Both the position numbers and the translations under genes were made by a program. From a virus, in IMG/VR virus record IMGVR_UViG_3300031885_000079, positions 1 to 29,628 of that record: 29,628 nucleotides of DNA, one strand, 5' to 3'. Below the pieces are notes generated by a model, which made no database searches, had not been told where the DNA came from, and was given only the letters and a program-made list of their open reading frames with translations. Shown one piece after another: positions 1 to 6,818 of this stretch; within the stretch, counting starts at the first letter, position 1; each line of letters opens with the position of its first letter.

Positions 1-284
1 TCTTTTTTAATTAGCTCATCCTCCATAGATTCCAAATAGGATATGATATGAGGCAATAAGGCGGGAAAATTATTTAATATCGCCTCCTCATTTATATGCT
101 TACTAGGAATGCGAACATATACGCTAACCTTAGCAGTGCTTGCAGCCACCTTCGGATCACGCCTGTATAGGCACTTCACTATCCGAGTACCCGCGATTTC
201 AGCTATCGGAAGCTGCGAATCATAGGGGAGATACTCGCCAAGGACGAAAGTGGTGGCCGGACTGAATTCTAGATTATTGCTCAT
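1..284 (-). CDS. Hypothetical early protein, cut by the window edge
   Basis: The minus-strand frame is open from an ATG at 284 to the left edge, giving 94 residues without a stop, so the C-terminus lies outside the window. The protein begins MSNNLEFSPATTFVLGEY and contains the stretch IAGTRIVKCLYRRDP. It is a mixed soluble sequence with no membrane segment or catalytic motif that I recognise. The start is preceded by GGGAATACAATT, which resembles the leaders of the genes at 667 (AGGAAACACACC) and 1515 (AGGAAATACAAT). Repeat copy R1 lies about 60 bases upstream, as for its neighbours, which suggests the same expression scheme. Function unknown. Confidence 0.7.
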   Translation of the reverse strand, partial: MSNNLEFSPATTFVLGEYLPYDSQLPIAEIAGTRIVKCLYRRDPKVAASTAKVSVYVRIPSKHINEEAILNNFPALLPHIISYLESMEDELIKK

Positions 285-310
285 AATTGTATTCCCATAA
301 TGAATTGAAT

Positions 311-375
311 GATTGAATAATGAATAATGAATTGAAAAGAGCTAGGCACCAGCTAGTGGCACCTATTATATATTA
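311..375 (-). repeat. Intergenic repeat R1 with 9-bp hairpin
   Basis: Copy 1 of a four-copy repeat. It has an ATTCA-rich, start-proximal part and a hairpin at 343-365. On the minus strand the arms are TAGGTGCCA and TGGTGCCTA around a CTAGC loop. All nine pairs form, two of them as G-U pairs that would be C-A mismatches on the plus strand. The hairpin lies between the stop of the 380-667 gene and the start at 284. Confidence 0.75.
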
Positions 376-379
376 CGGG

Positions 380-667
380 TTACTTTGCAATTTGGCAGGG
401 CATCCAGATACCCCTAGTAAACGTTCCCTGCACGTAGTCCGCCAAGGACTGGCGGAAGGGATCCGCTACAAAGGGCTTAGCGAAAAACGAGTCGTTAACC
501 CATGGGGTTAGTATGGGCGTAGTCTTGCCCTTCAGTAGGCTTTTTAAAGCTTCCCGTTCCCATCCACTAGGGCGGGAAGCAATGGCTTTTCGTACAGATC
601 GCTTGAAGGTTTTTTTGGATATTCTGTTCTGTCTGTATGTCTTGCCTTGAATGCGTAAGAGTGCCAT
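380..667 (-). CDS. Hypothetical small basic protein
   Basis: This 95-residue protein starts MALLRIQGKTYRQNRISK. The ATG at 667 is preferred over an upstream in-frame ATG at 745 because it follows AGGAAA at a proper distance, and because the longer start would translate repeat R2. The N-terminal half is very basic, with K/R-rich stretches such as KTFKRSVRKA; the C-terminal half is aromatic and lacks a known motif. The charge would fit nucleic acid or protein binding by an early phage gene, but that is inference only. It sits between hairpin repeats R2 (upstream) and R1 (downstream). Confidence 0.65.
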   Translation of the reverse strand: MALLRIQGKTYRQNRISKKTFKRSVRKAIASRPSGWEREALKSLLKGKTTPILTPWVNDSFFAKPFVADPFRQSLADYVQGTFTRGIWMPCQIAK

Positions 668-681
668 GGTGTGTTTCCTAT

Positions 682-755
682 GATTGAATAATGAATAATT
701 GAATAATGAATTGAAAAGAACTGAGCACTGGCTAGCAGTACCCATTATCTATTAT
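682..755 (-). repeat. Intergenic repeat R2 with 9-bp hairpin
   Basis: Copy 2 of the repeat. The hairpin is at 722-744, with minus-strand arms TGGGTACTG and CAGTGCTCA around a CTAGC loop. All nine positions pair. Relative to R4, one pair has changed on both sides (A-U to G-C) and another has gone from G-U to A-U, so pairing survives sequence change. The stop of the 752-1195 gene overlaps its outer edge, and the start at 667 follows after 55 bases. Confidence 0.75.
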
Positions 756-1195
756 AGCTCAGGTGTTGTGAGCTCGCCAGTGGCGATTCTGTATTTCACC
801 CATGCGGCGTCAGCCACTTTGGCCGCCGCTCTGCTCACCTGTATTGCGTCCCTATCTGCCTGCACCGTCGCCAACCACTCGGCGCGCAGTAATTCTACTG
901 CCTCGGCGGTGATGGTTGGGTCGGTCCTATATCTGAATAATGATTGAAATAACTGATTGAAATATCCGAAAGAACTAGCCACTGGCTGGCGGTGGCTATC
1001 GCACTCAGATATTTCAAGGCGCTTACCAATGGCGAGCCTATACTTCAACCCGGCAGCGTTAGCCACCTCGTTTGCTTGCAGGCGAACCTGTAGCGCCGCG
1101 AGGGACACCTTAGTAGCCGCAATAAACGCGGCATATAGTACTTCGATCCGCAGCTCTGGATCTAACTCATCTAACTGTAAGTATGCACTGTTCAT
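752..1195 (-). CDS. Hypothetical protein, apparent fused tandem duplication
   Basis: This 147-residue protein starts at 1195 behind AAGGGGAAATAAA. Its start overlaps the previous stop as ATGA, so translation is probably coupled. The two halves resemble each other: AANEVANAAGLKYRLAIG-type sequence near residues 40-57 and AAKVADAAWVKYRIATG near residues 122-138. Between them the frame runs through hairpin repeat R3, which elsewhere is non-coding. Where the second copy's start codon should be, 12-15 bases after an AGGA, there is an in-frame ATC (Ile95). The simplest reading is two paralogous genes joined by loss of the first stop and second start. Composition is Ala-rich and helical. No function is recognised. 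Confidence 0.65.
   Translation of the reverse strand: MNSAYLQLDELDPELRIEVLYAAFIAATKVSLAALQVRLQANEVANAAGLKYRLAIGKRLEISECDSHRQPVASSFGYFNQLFQSLFRYRTDPTITAEAVELLRAEWLATVQADRDAIQVSRAAAKVADAAWVKYRIATGELTTPEL
935..1001 (-). repeat. Repeat R3, hairpin copy inside an open frame
   Basis: Copy 3 is the most diverged and lies inside the 752-1195 coding frame. The hairpin is at 976-998, with minus-strand arms TAGCCACCG and CAGTGGCTA around CCAGC. Eight of nine positions pair. Three pairs differ from the other copies but still match, including a G-C to C-G swap. The ATTCA-like A+T-rich segment (935-970) is also recognisable. It seems to be a former intergenic unit captured by the fusion. Confidence 0.65.
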
Positions 1196-1515
1196 TTTAT
1201 TTCCCCTTTAATAGCGGGTTGGATGGGTAGCCAACCCATACGGCCGTTAACCACTCCGTGGTATTGGTGCGAACCATCTGCCCAAACGCGGAGGGCAAAA
1301 CCCACTCCTACGTCGCTAGGCTCTTGGTTCGGATCTAGGTCAACCTCGCCCGCGCGGATGAGGCCCTCGGGCCGCCTCCACACTAGCACAGATATATCGG
1401 CGTCGGTCCAGTCCTCCTCGCTGTCCAGGAATCTCAGGACAGCACGCTTGGAGCTGGCGCACTTAACGCCGAACCGGATTAGCTCCAGTTCGGTGTTGGC
1501 TGTTGAATTGTTCAT
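1192..1515 (-). CDS. Hypothetical small acidic protein
   Basis: This 107-residue protein starts MNNSTANTELELIRFGVK. The ATG at 1515 follows AGGAAATACAAT; a longer in-frame start at 1572 would read through repeat R4 and is rejected. The middle is acidic with several Trp residues (SEEDWTDADISVLVW), and the end is VNGRMGWLPIQPAIKGEIK. There is no membrane segment and no recognised motif. Its stop overlaps the start of the next gene by ATGA, the only boundary in this group without a hairpin repeat, so the pair is probably translationally coupled. Codons are richer in GCG/GCC/GGC than in the virion genes. Function unknown. Confidence 0.65.
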   Translation of the reverse strand: MNNSTANTELELIRFGVKCASSKRAVLRFLDSEEDWTDADISVLVWRRPEGLIRAGEVDLDPNQEPSDVGVGFALRVWADGSHQYHGVVNGRMGWLPIQPAIKGEIK

Positions 1516-1530
1516 ATTGTATTTCCTAGT

Positions 1531-1597
1531 GATTGAATAATGAATGATTGAATACTGAAAAGAACTAGGCACTGGCTAGCAGCACCTATTATATATT
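1531..1597 (-). repeat. Intergenic repeat R4 with 9-bp hairpin
   Basis: Copy 4 has its hairpin at 1566-1588. The minus-strand arms are TAGGTGCTG and CAGTGCCTA around CTAGC, followed by GTTCTTTTC. It lies between the stop of the 1597-1767 gene and the start at 1515, 51 bases away. The moderate stem and interrupted U-run could make a weak terminator or attenuator. A processing or protein-binding site is equally possible. Confidence 0.75.
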
Positions 1598-1767
1598 CAC
1601 ACTGGAAGTTTGCTTCTAGCTTCCAGTACCGCCGCATGCACTGCGGCAGATTGCCTGTCGAACATTGCCAGCTTCTCGGCTGTGGATGCGTCCAACAAGT
1701 ACCAAACCCCGTTCTCGGCGACGAACTTGGCAAGAGCCAAATCCGCTGCTGGTTTTAATATTACCAT
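1597..1767 (-). CDS. Hypothetical 56-residue protein
   Basis: A short minus-strand gene, MVILKPAADLALAKFVAENG through to LEARSKLPV. The start at 1767 follows AAGGGGAATAAA, nearly the same leader as the gene starting at 1195 (AAGGGGAAATAAA). It is the first gene downstream of the predicted promoter at 1816-1844. The sequence is Ala-rich and probably helical, with no recognised motif. A longer overlapping frame in another register (1512-1733) translates the repeat and has no ribosome site, so this frame is chosen. Confidence 0.6.
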   Translation of the reverse strand: MVILKPAADLALAKFVAENGVWYLLDASTAEKLAMFDRQSAAVHAAVLEARSKLPV

Positions 1768-1815
1768 TTTATTCCCCTTAAACTGGAAGCGCCCTATGCC
1801 CTCCCCACTAAGAAA

Positions 1816-1844
1816 ATAGTACCACCTAAGCTAACTAAGCACAA
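1816..1844 (-). promoter_or_regulatory. Likely sigma70-type promoter for the leftward genes
   Basis: On the minus strand, TTGTGC (1844-1839) and TACTAT (1821-1816) are separated by 17 bases, about 50 bases upstream of the ATG at 1767. The -10 box matches the TATAAT consensus at five of six positions; the -35 box keeps TTG. This is the best candidate in the divergent region for driving the five leftward genes from host polymerase. Confidence 0.5.
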
Positions 1845-1855
1845 GCCCTATTTGC

Positions 1856-1970
1856 TTAGATTATTCAATTAAATGCAATTAAATCTAAGATTACTCAAAT
1901 TATCTAACTAATTCTAAGCTAGCCTGCGCTATCTAGATAGCAATAGATAGCTAATAAGAACTATTCTTAT
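1856..1970. promoter_or_regulatory. Palindrome-rich divergent control region
   Basis: This A+T-rich stretch contains three inverted repeats: TTAGATT/AATCTAA arms (1856-1862, 1882-1888) flanking a direct repeat of CAATTAAAT; a perfect 14-base palindrome, GCTATCTAGATAGC (1928-1941); and ATAAGAA-CTA-TTCTTAT (1954-1970), followed by an A-run. Such spacing fits operator sites for dimeric regulators, or part of an origin. No gene on either strand between 1768 and 2203 is supported. Confidence 0.4.
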
Positions 1971-1984
1971 TTAAAAAAATGAAA

Positions 1985-2010
1985 AGACTAAAGACTAAAG
2001 ACTAAAGATA
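1985..2010. repeat. Short tandem repeat, 7-bp unit
   Basis: Three exact copies of GACTAAA (1986-2006) are followed by a degenerate fourth, directly upstream of the terminator-like hairpin at 2017-2034. The function is unknown; slippage of a short A-rich unit is enough to explain it. Confidence 0.6.
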
Positions 2011-2016
2011 AAGGAG

Positions 2017-2034
2017 GGGGCTAAAGCCCCTTTT
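2017..2034 (+). terminator. Terminator-like hairpin, plus strand
   Basis: A GGGGC stem, TAAA loop and GCCCC stem are followed by TTTT. The shape is a compact intrinsic terminator reading rightward. It lies upstream of the virion block, so it would stop plus-strand transcripts starting between about 1850 and 2010, or transcripts antisense to the leftward genes. Attenuation of late transcription is another possibility. Confidence 0.5.
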
Positions 2035-2203
2035 ACAGTACCACTGCCTGTGTATCCTAAGAGACTTATAAAATATTCCTAAACTTTTTTCACATATCTC
2101 CTAATCTAAGCACCCCCATTCTGAACCCTATAATCATTCATTCCTATCTAAGCTTATAATAACCTCATATTAGTAGCCTTTATAGAAGGCAGGAGATATT
2201 TAT

Positions 2204-2815
2204 ATGGGCACTTTATTAGCGGAACTAGGTACTGGGGCAGCTTCCCTTCCGGCCCCTTCATCTCATTATTCCACTGGCATTACATCCAGTGTAGAAGAAA
2301 GAGCAATGAGCCTCTTGGGAGCTGGAATTAAGCAGGAAGCAGTAGCTTCCGCACTAGGTGTCTCTCCTAGCAGAATCACTCAGCTACTATCTGACGAAAC
2401 TTTCGCAGCAGGTGTATCAAAACTAAGATATGATGCACTTCAGAGTCACTCTATTCGCGACTCTAAATATGATAGCTTAGAAGATAGGCTATTAGTGAAG
2501 TTAGAGAATAGCTTGCCGCTAATGATGAAGCCAGAATCTATTCTGAAAGCACTATCTGTGGTTAATGGAGCTAAAAGAAGAGGCTTAGATTCTCCTGAAG
2601 CTGCCGGAGGAGTCACTAATATAGTGAATCTAATGTTACCTGCTGTCATTGCAGAGAAATTCACTGTTAATATAGACAATCAGGTAACTAAGGCAGGAAC
2701 TCAAGATCTGCATACAATGTCTTCAGGTAATCTGCTAAAGCATGTGGAGGCAGCGGAGACAAATAGACTAGCTGTAGCTTCTGCAAGAGCTATAGAATTA
2801 CTTAAGAAATCATAA
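2204..2815 (+). CDS. Putative terminase small subunit
   Basis: This 203-residue protein stands two genes before the large terminase, as small terminase subunits usually do. Residues 30-62 form a helix-turn-helix-like segment (IKQEAVASALGVSPSRITQL), which fits recognition of the packaging site on phage DNA. The middle (about 75-130) is helical and could carry oligomerisation. The start is preceded by GGCAGGAGATATTTAT. The small subunit positions genomic DNA for the large subunit's ATPase and nuclease. The assignment rests on position plus the HTH; the sequence is too divergent to name a subfamily, and a packaging-linked DNA-binding regulator is the alternative. Confidence 0.65.
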   Translation: MGTLLAELGTGAASLPAPSSHYSTGITSSVEERAMSLLGAGIKQEAVASALGVSPSRITQLLSDETFAAGVSKLRYDALQSHSIRDSKYDSLEDRLLVKLENSLPLMMKPESILKALSVVNGAKRRGLDSPEAAGGVTNIVNLMLPAVIAEKFTVNIDNQVTKAGTQDLHTMSSGNLLKHVEAAETNRLAVASARAIELLKKS

Positions 2816-2829
2816 ATGAGGATATTCCT

Positions 2830-3003
2830 ATGTATATTCAGCCAGGTAGATATATCAATCCGCCAAGAAACATCAATCCAGCGTATTCCCCGCTAGTTCG
2901 AGTGGATATCACTGCAGCTCAGACAGTATTAGCTGGCATCCTTGCTAAGTTAGGAAAGCCTGCTGCCGCATCTAGTTCCACTAAGAGTTTAGTTATTTTA
3001 TGA
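2830..3003 (+). CDS. Small protein coupled to terminase
   Basis: A 57-residue gene, MYIQPGRYINPPRNINPAYS onward, with GAGGATATTCCT before its ATG. Its stop overlaps the terminase start as ATGA, so the two are probably translated together. The N-terminus is rich in Pro/Asn/Tyr and the C-terminal half is Ala/Ser/Lys-rich with a short hydrophobic helix (AQTVLAGILAKLG). No family is recognised. A role as an accessory packaging or minor virion peptide is a guess from position only. Confidence 0.55.
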   Translation: MYIQPGRYINPPRNINPAYSPLVRVDITAAQTVLAGILAKLGKPAAASSSTKSLVIL

Positions 3004-4577
3004 GTAACTCAGACCTCTTAGCTAAGTTAGAGAGTGCCGATCTTAGTAGCCCTATCAATGCACCAACTACCTTCACTCCCTCTACTATAGCCCCTAAGCA
3101 GGAACTAGAACTAGCAGAACTTGGAGTATCTTCAGAGGAAGTGCAGCTTCTAGCTAAGCAGGATGTGGATTTCTTAGGCGCACTAGCAATGCCCTTAGTA
3201 TTTATATACTGCTTTCCTCCAGTCTATAGATCAGTATGGTCTTGGCTCAGATCCTATGTAGATCAATCCAGAACATTTCCGCAACTAGCTCTAGGCTTAC
3301 CTCGCGGCTTTGCTAAATCTACACTAATGAAGCTATTCATTATATTCTGCATCCTATTCACCAATCGTAAGTTCATTCTAGTGATAGGAGCTACTGCTAA
3401 ACTAGCAGAGAATATCCTATCTGATGTAATGGATATGCTAGAGGAACCTAATATAAAGGCTGTCTTTGGAGACTGGAAACTAGGTGTAGAGAAAGATACG
3501 CAGTCTCTAAAGAAGTTCGGCTACCGTGGTAGGAATGTAATCATAGCTGCTATCGGTGCAGAATCTAGTGTTCGCGGACTTAATCTAAAAAATGCTCGTC
3601 CAGATGTAATGCTAATGGATGACATACAATCCAGAGAATGTGCAGATTCAGAAGTACAGTCCGCTAGCTTAGAAAGCTGGATGGTAGGTACTCTTATGAA
3701 AGCTAAGTCTCCGCTAGGCTGCATGTTCCTATTCGTAGGTAATATGTATCCCACTAAATACAGCATCTTAAGAAAGCTCAAAAAGAACCCTACTTGGATT
3801 AAGTTCATAGCTGGGGGTATTCTTGCGGATGGAACTTCTCTATGGGAAGAACTGCAACCTATTGCGCAATTACATGCTGAGTTTCAGAATGACTTAGCTA
3901 TGGGACATCCTGAGATCTTCTATTCAGAAGTTCTTAATGATGAGAATGTGCAGGCGAATAATCTAATTGATCTATCTAAGCTACCTGAGCCTGCCTATCA
4001 GGAGGGGGATATATCTGCAGGTAACTTCATTATCATAGATCCTGCCACGGATAAGAAAGATTCAGATGCTGTGAGCATAGGTTACTTTGAAGTGCATGAT
4101 GCGCGACCTATGTTAATGAAACTTCGGGAAGGTAGATTCTCACCAGGTGAGACTATCAGAGTTAGCCTAGAGCTTGCCTTAGCAAACAACTGCCGCCTCA
4201 TAGTATCAGAAGCTAATGCCTATCAATACAGTCTCCTCTATTGGTTCGAATTCATATCCAAGCAACTTGGCATAGTAGGTATAGAGTCAGTTCCTATCTA
4301 TTCTGGGTCTAAATCTAAGATTGCTAGAATCATTGAGATGCTTAAAGGTTATGGATCTGGTGAGATCTATGTGCATGAATCTGTTCGCTTAGAGGTGCAT
4401 ACTCAGATAACTCAATTCAATCCATTGAAACTTAACAATACAGACGGCATCCTAGATTTACTTACTTACGCGCCGAGAGTCTTATCTGAGTTCGGAGAAT
4501 TTGTAATCTCAGGTAATATCATTGAGATGCAGGAATACGAAGGTATAGAAGTACCTGAGTTTAATAGCGACTTCTAG
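3000..4577 (+). CDS. terL: Terminase large subunit (packaging ATPase-nuclease)
   Basis: This 525-residue motor pumps DNA into the prohead through the portal and cuts the concatemer. The ATPase domain has a Walker A-like LPRGFAKST at about residues 101-109, resembling the RGxAKS form of T7-like terminases, and a Walker B VMLMDD ending at Asp207-Asp208. The C-terminal RNase H-like nuclease shows acidic clusters: FIIIDPATD near 343-351, IVSEAN near Glu404, and TDGILDLLTY at 481-490, which supplies the last metal-binding Asp. Length fits the family. It overlaps the preceding stop by ATGA. An unexplained G+C-rich stretch follows its TAG, where an ordinary late gene would follow within a few bases. 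Confidence 0.92.
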   Translation: MSNSDLLAKLESADLSSPINAPTTFTPSTIAPKQELELAELGVSSEEVQLLAKQDVDFLGALAMPLVFIYCFPPVYRSVWSWLRSYVDQSRTFPQLALGLPRGFAKSTLMKLFIIFCILFTNRKFILVIGATAKLAENILSDVMDMLEEPNIKAVFGDWKLGVEKDTQSLKKFGYRGRNVIIAAIGAESSVRGLNLKNARPDVMLMDDIQSRECADSEVQSASLESWMVGTLMKAKSPLGCMFLFVGNMYPTKYSILRKLKKNPTWIKFIAGGILADGTSLWEELQPIAQLHAEFQNDLAMGHPEIFYSEVLNDENVQANNLIDLSKLPEPAYQEGDISAGNFIIIDPATDKKDSDAVSIGYFEVHDARPMLMKLREGRFSPGETIRVSLELALANNCRLIVSEANAYQYSLLYWFEFISKQLGIVGIESVPIYSGSKSKIARIIEMLKGYGSGEIYVHESVRLEVHTQITQFNPLKLNNTDGILDLLTYAPRVLSEFGEFVISGNIIEMQEYEGIEVPEFNSDF

Positions 4578-4793
4578 ATTACCTCGAGGCGGCGCCGGCA
4601 ATACCGCCTGACCGCGTAGGGGCTGACGCTAGATCACAGGGCCCCGATGTCAAGCGCGTTTTTGCGTGCCTAGCGAAGCGGCTAAGCAAACAACCGCTTT
4701 ACGTTGGGTGATGATCTGGCTAAGCTACCCAAGCAGTCAGCGTTCTTGCCAGAGCTGCCGGACTATCCACTTTAACTAATAGGAATACTAACA
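4578..4793 (+). other. G+C-rich, structure-prone island between terminase and portal
   Basis: The 216 bases after the terminase stop are clearly richer in G+C than the genes on either side. Several stems can be drawn: GGCGG/CCGCC (4588-4611 region), GGGGC/GCCCC (about 4618-4645), GCGCG/TGCGTGC, AAGCGG/CCGCTT (about 4675-4700) and TTGGGT/ACCCAA (about 4704-4732). There are two reading-frame stretches without starts: one from 4568 to about 4711, and one from 4686 to the TAA at 4773, the latter in the terminase register and ending SAFLPELPDYPL. It could be a structured RNA, a degenerate coding insert or a packaging-site element. The portal ribosome site AGGAATACTAACA lies at its right end. Confidence 0.45.
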
Positions 4794-6818
4794 ATGGTAG
4801 CTGCAACTGTAATACCTCTCAATCCTGCATCTCAGCAATTATTCATGACATACTATAGTATGCTGCAGAACTCTCAGAATTCTATTCGTGATTCTCAGCG
4901 AGCTAGATTTGCAGAAGTAGATAGAGAGTATCAGCGAGAAAAGAATCGCACAGATGAACACCTTATGGCTAAGCAAGCTAATAAGTTAGGAGACTCTACT
5001 CGCTTCCGTGATATGACTGTACCTATAGTTATGCCTCAAGTAGAATCTGCTGTAACTTATCAAGCTTCTGTATTCCTGACTGGAGTACCTCTGTTCGGCG
5101 TAGTTGCATCTCCAGCTTATATGGATGAAGCAGTGCAGATGGAATCTCTTATAGATGAGAATGCTACTAGGGGTGGCTGGATTCGTGAGCTAATCCTATC
5201 TTTTCGGGATGGAGCTAAGTATAACTTTGCACCTATGGAAATCTGCTGGAAAGATGAGACTACAGCAGTACTGGAAACTGACATAACTAAGAGTGTTACG
5301 CAAGGTACTCCCAGAGAAGTTATCTGGTCAGGTAACTCCTTACGTCGCTTAGATCCATACAATACTTTTGTGGACCCTAGAGTACCTCCTACAGAAGTTT
5401 ATAAGTCTGGAGAATACGCTGGGTATACTGAGATCATGTCAAAGATAGCTCTTAAGAGTTTCGTAGCTAGTCTTCCAGATAAGCAACTAGCTAATGTGCG
5501 TCCAGCTTTTGAATCTCCTAGAGGCGCAGTAGGTACTTTAGGTGCGCTAGATGCTAAAGGTTACTATATTCCTTCTATCAATCCTGAAGTTACTGCTGAT
5601 GACTACTATGCTACGGGTATTAACTGGGATGCTTGGGCAGGAATATCAACCAAGAAAGATAATAACTCCATTCAATATAAAGATATCTATGAAGTAACTA
5701 CGCTATTCTGCAAGATCTTACCCTCTGAGTTTGGATTAAAGGTTCCTTCTGCTAATACTCCTCAGATCTTTAAGCTAGTTATCGTAAATCATTCAGTCAT
5801 CTTATACGCAGAGCGCCAAACTAATGCACATAACTACTTACCTATACTAATAGGTCAGCCGCTAGAAGATGGATTACGTGACCAAACTAAGTCATTGGCT
5901 CAGAACGGCGCAGAGTTCCAGAATTTAGCTACGGCTTATATGAGCAGTATCATAGCTTCTCGTCGCCGCGCAGTAACTGACCGAGTACTTTATGATCCTA
6001 GTCGCATAGCAGCAGCTCACATAAATAGTCCTAACCCTTCTGCTAAGATCCCAGTACGTCCTGCAGCTTATGGTAAGAATATATCTGACGCAGTCTATCA
6101 GTTTCCTTATCGTGAAGATCAAGCTGCTGCATCTATGCAACAGGTTCAAAGTATCATAGGATTATCTAATACTGTAGCTGGTCAGAATTTAGCTGGACAA
6201 GGTCAGTTTGTAAAAGGTAATAAGACTCTGCATGAATTCGAATCCACTATGCGTAATGCTAATGGTCGAGATCAGCTAGCTGCTATCTTATTTGAGCATC
6301 AAGTACTAATTCCACTTAAGCACATTCTTAAGCTTAATATCTTACAATACCAAGGCGGTACTAGCATCTATAATAGAGATGTTAGGAAAGTAGTAGAGGT
6401 AGACCCAGTAGCTCTACGAAAAGCAGTTATGGAATTTAAGATTTCAGATGGATTAGTACCAAGCTCTAAACTACTTAACACTGACGCTTTCTCAACTGCC
6501 GTGCAAGTAATAGGCTCATCTCAGCAGATTGCTGGATCTTATAACTTAGGCCCTATGTTCTCTTACATTATGAAGAGTCAAGGTGCAGATCTGACACCGT
6601 TTGAGAAGACTCCTCAGCAAGTAGCTTATGAACAAGCTTTGCAGCAGTGGCAGCAGATAGCTACTATGGCTATAGATAAAGGTATAGATCCTAACGCTAG
6701 CTTACCTCCTATGCCATTGCCAGCGCAGTACGGCTTCAATCCTCAGAATGTTAAACCTGCTCCGCCAGAAGCTCAGGCTCCAGCAGATAACTCAAATAGC
6801 GGAGTAATCCCACAATGA
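4794..6818 (+). CDS. Portal protein
   Basis: This 674-residue protein is placed directly after the terminase genes and before the scaffold and capsid genes, the standard portal position. The portal forms the dodecameric ring at one capsid vertex through which DNA enters and to which the tail adaptor binds. The N-terminal region (IRDSQRARFAEVDREYQ) is helical. Then come MPQVESAVTYQASVFLTG (about residues 80-97) and a long mixed alpha/beta core. The tail from about residue 640 is Pro/Gln/Ala-rich, typical of the flexible end of large portals. The length fits podovirus portals. The stop overlaps the next start by ATGA. Confidence 0.8.
   Translation: MVAATVIPLNPASQQLFMTYYSMLQNSQNSIRDSQRARFAEVDREYQREKNRTDEHLMAKQANKLGDSTRFRDMTVPIVMPQVESAVTYQASVFLTGVPLFGVVASPAYMDEAVQMESLIDENATRGGWIRELILSFRDGAKYNFAPMEICWKDETTAVLETDITKSVTQGTPREVIWSGNSLRRLDPYNTFVDPRVPPTEVYKSGEYAGYTEIMSKIALKSFVASLPDKQLANVRPAFESPRGAVGTLGALDAKGYYIPSINPEVTADDYYATGINWDAWAGISTKKDNNSIQYKDIYEVTTLFCKILPSEFGLKVPSANTPQIFKLVIVNHSVILYAERQTNAHNYLPILIGQPLEDGLRDQTKSLAQNGAEFQNLATAYMSSIIASRRRAVTDRVLYDPSRIAAAHINSPNPSAKIPVRPAAYGKNISDAVYQFPYREDQAAASMQQVQSIIGLSNTVAGQNLAGQGQFVKGNKTLHEFESTMRNANGRDQLAAILFEHQVLIPLKHILKLNILQYQGGTSIYNRDVRKVVEVDPVALRKAVMEFKISDGLVPSSKLLNTDAFSTAVQVIGSSQQIAGSYNLGPMFSYIMKSQGADLTPFEKTPQQVAYEQALQQWQQIATMAIDKGIDPNASLPPMPLPAQYGFNPQNVKPAPPEAQAPADNSNSGVIPQ

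Noticed and set aside
957-1211. Plus-strand frames opposite the small leftward genes (also at 320, 699, 1223 and 1610)
   Set aside because: They lack ribosome sites and run through the repeats; the minus-strand genes have consistent leaders and a promoter.
311-1597. CRISPR-like array from the repeated sequence
   Set aside because: Only four diverged copies at irregular distances (roughly 250-550 bases), with genes rather than spacers between them.
1512-1733. Minus-strand open frame of 73 residues
   Set aside because: It overlaps repeat R4 and the better frame at 1597-1767, which has AAGGGG before its ATG; the 73-residue frame has no ribosome site and odd composition.
4578-4775. Group I intron interrupting the terminase
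   Set aside because: The in-register C-terminal stretch is suggestive, but I could not place the conserved P7/P3 core or a U-G splice site, and the terminase already carries all expected motifs. Kept only as one option in the findings.
4578-4775. tRNA or tmRNA in the G+C-rich island
   Set aside because: No T-loop consensus, acceptor pairing or CCA-type arrangement was found.
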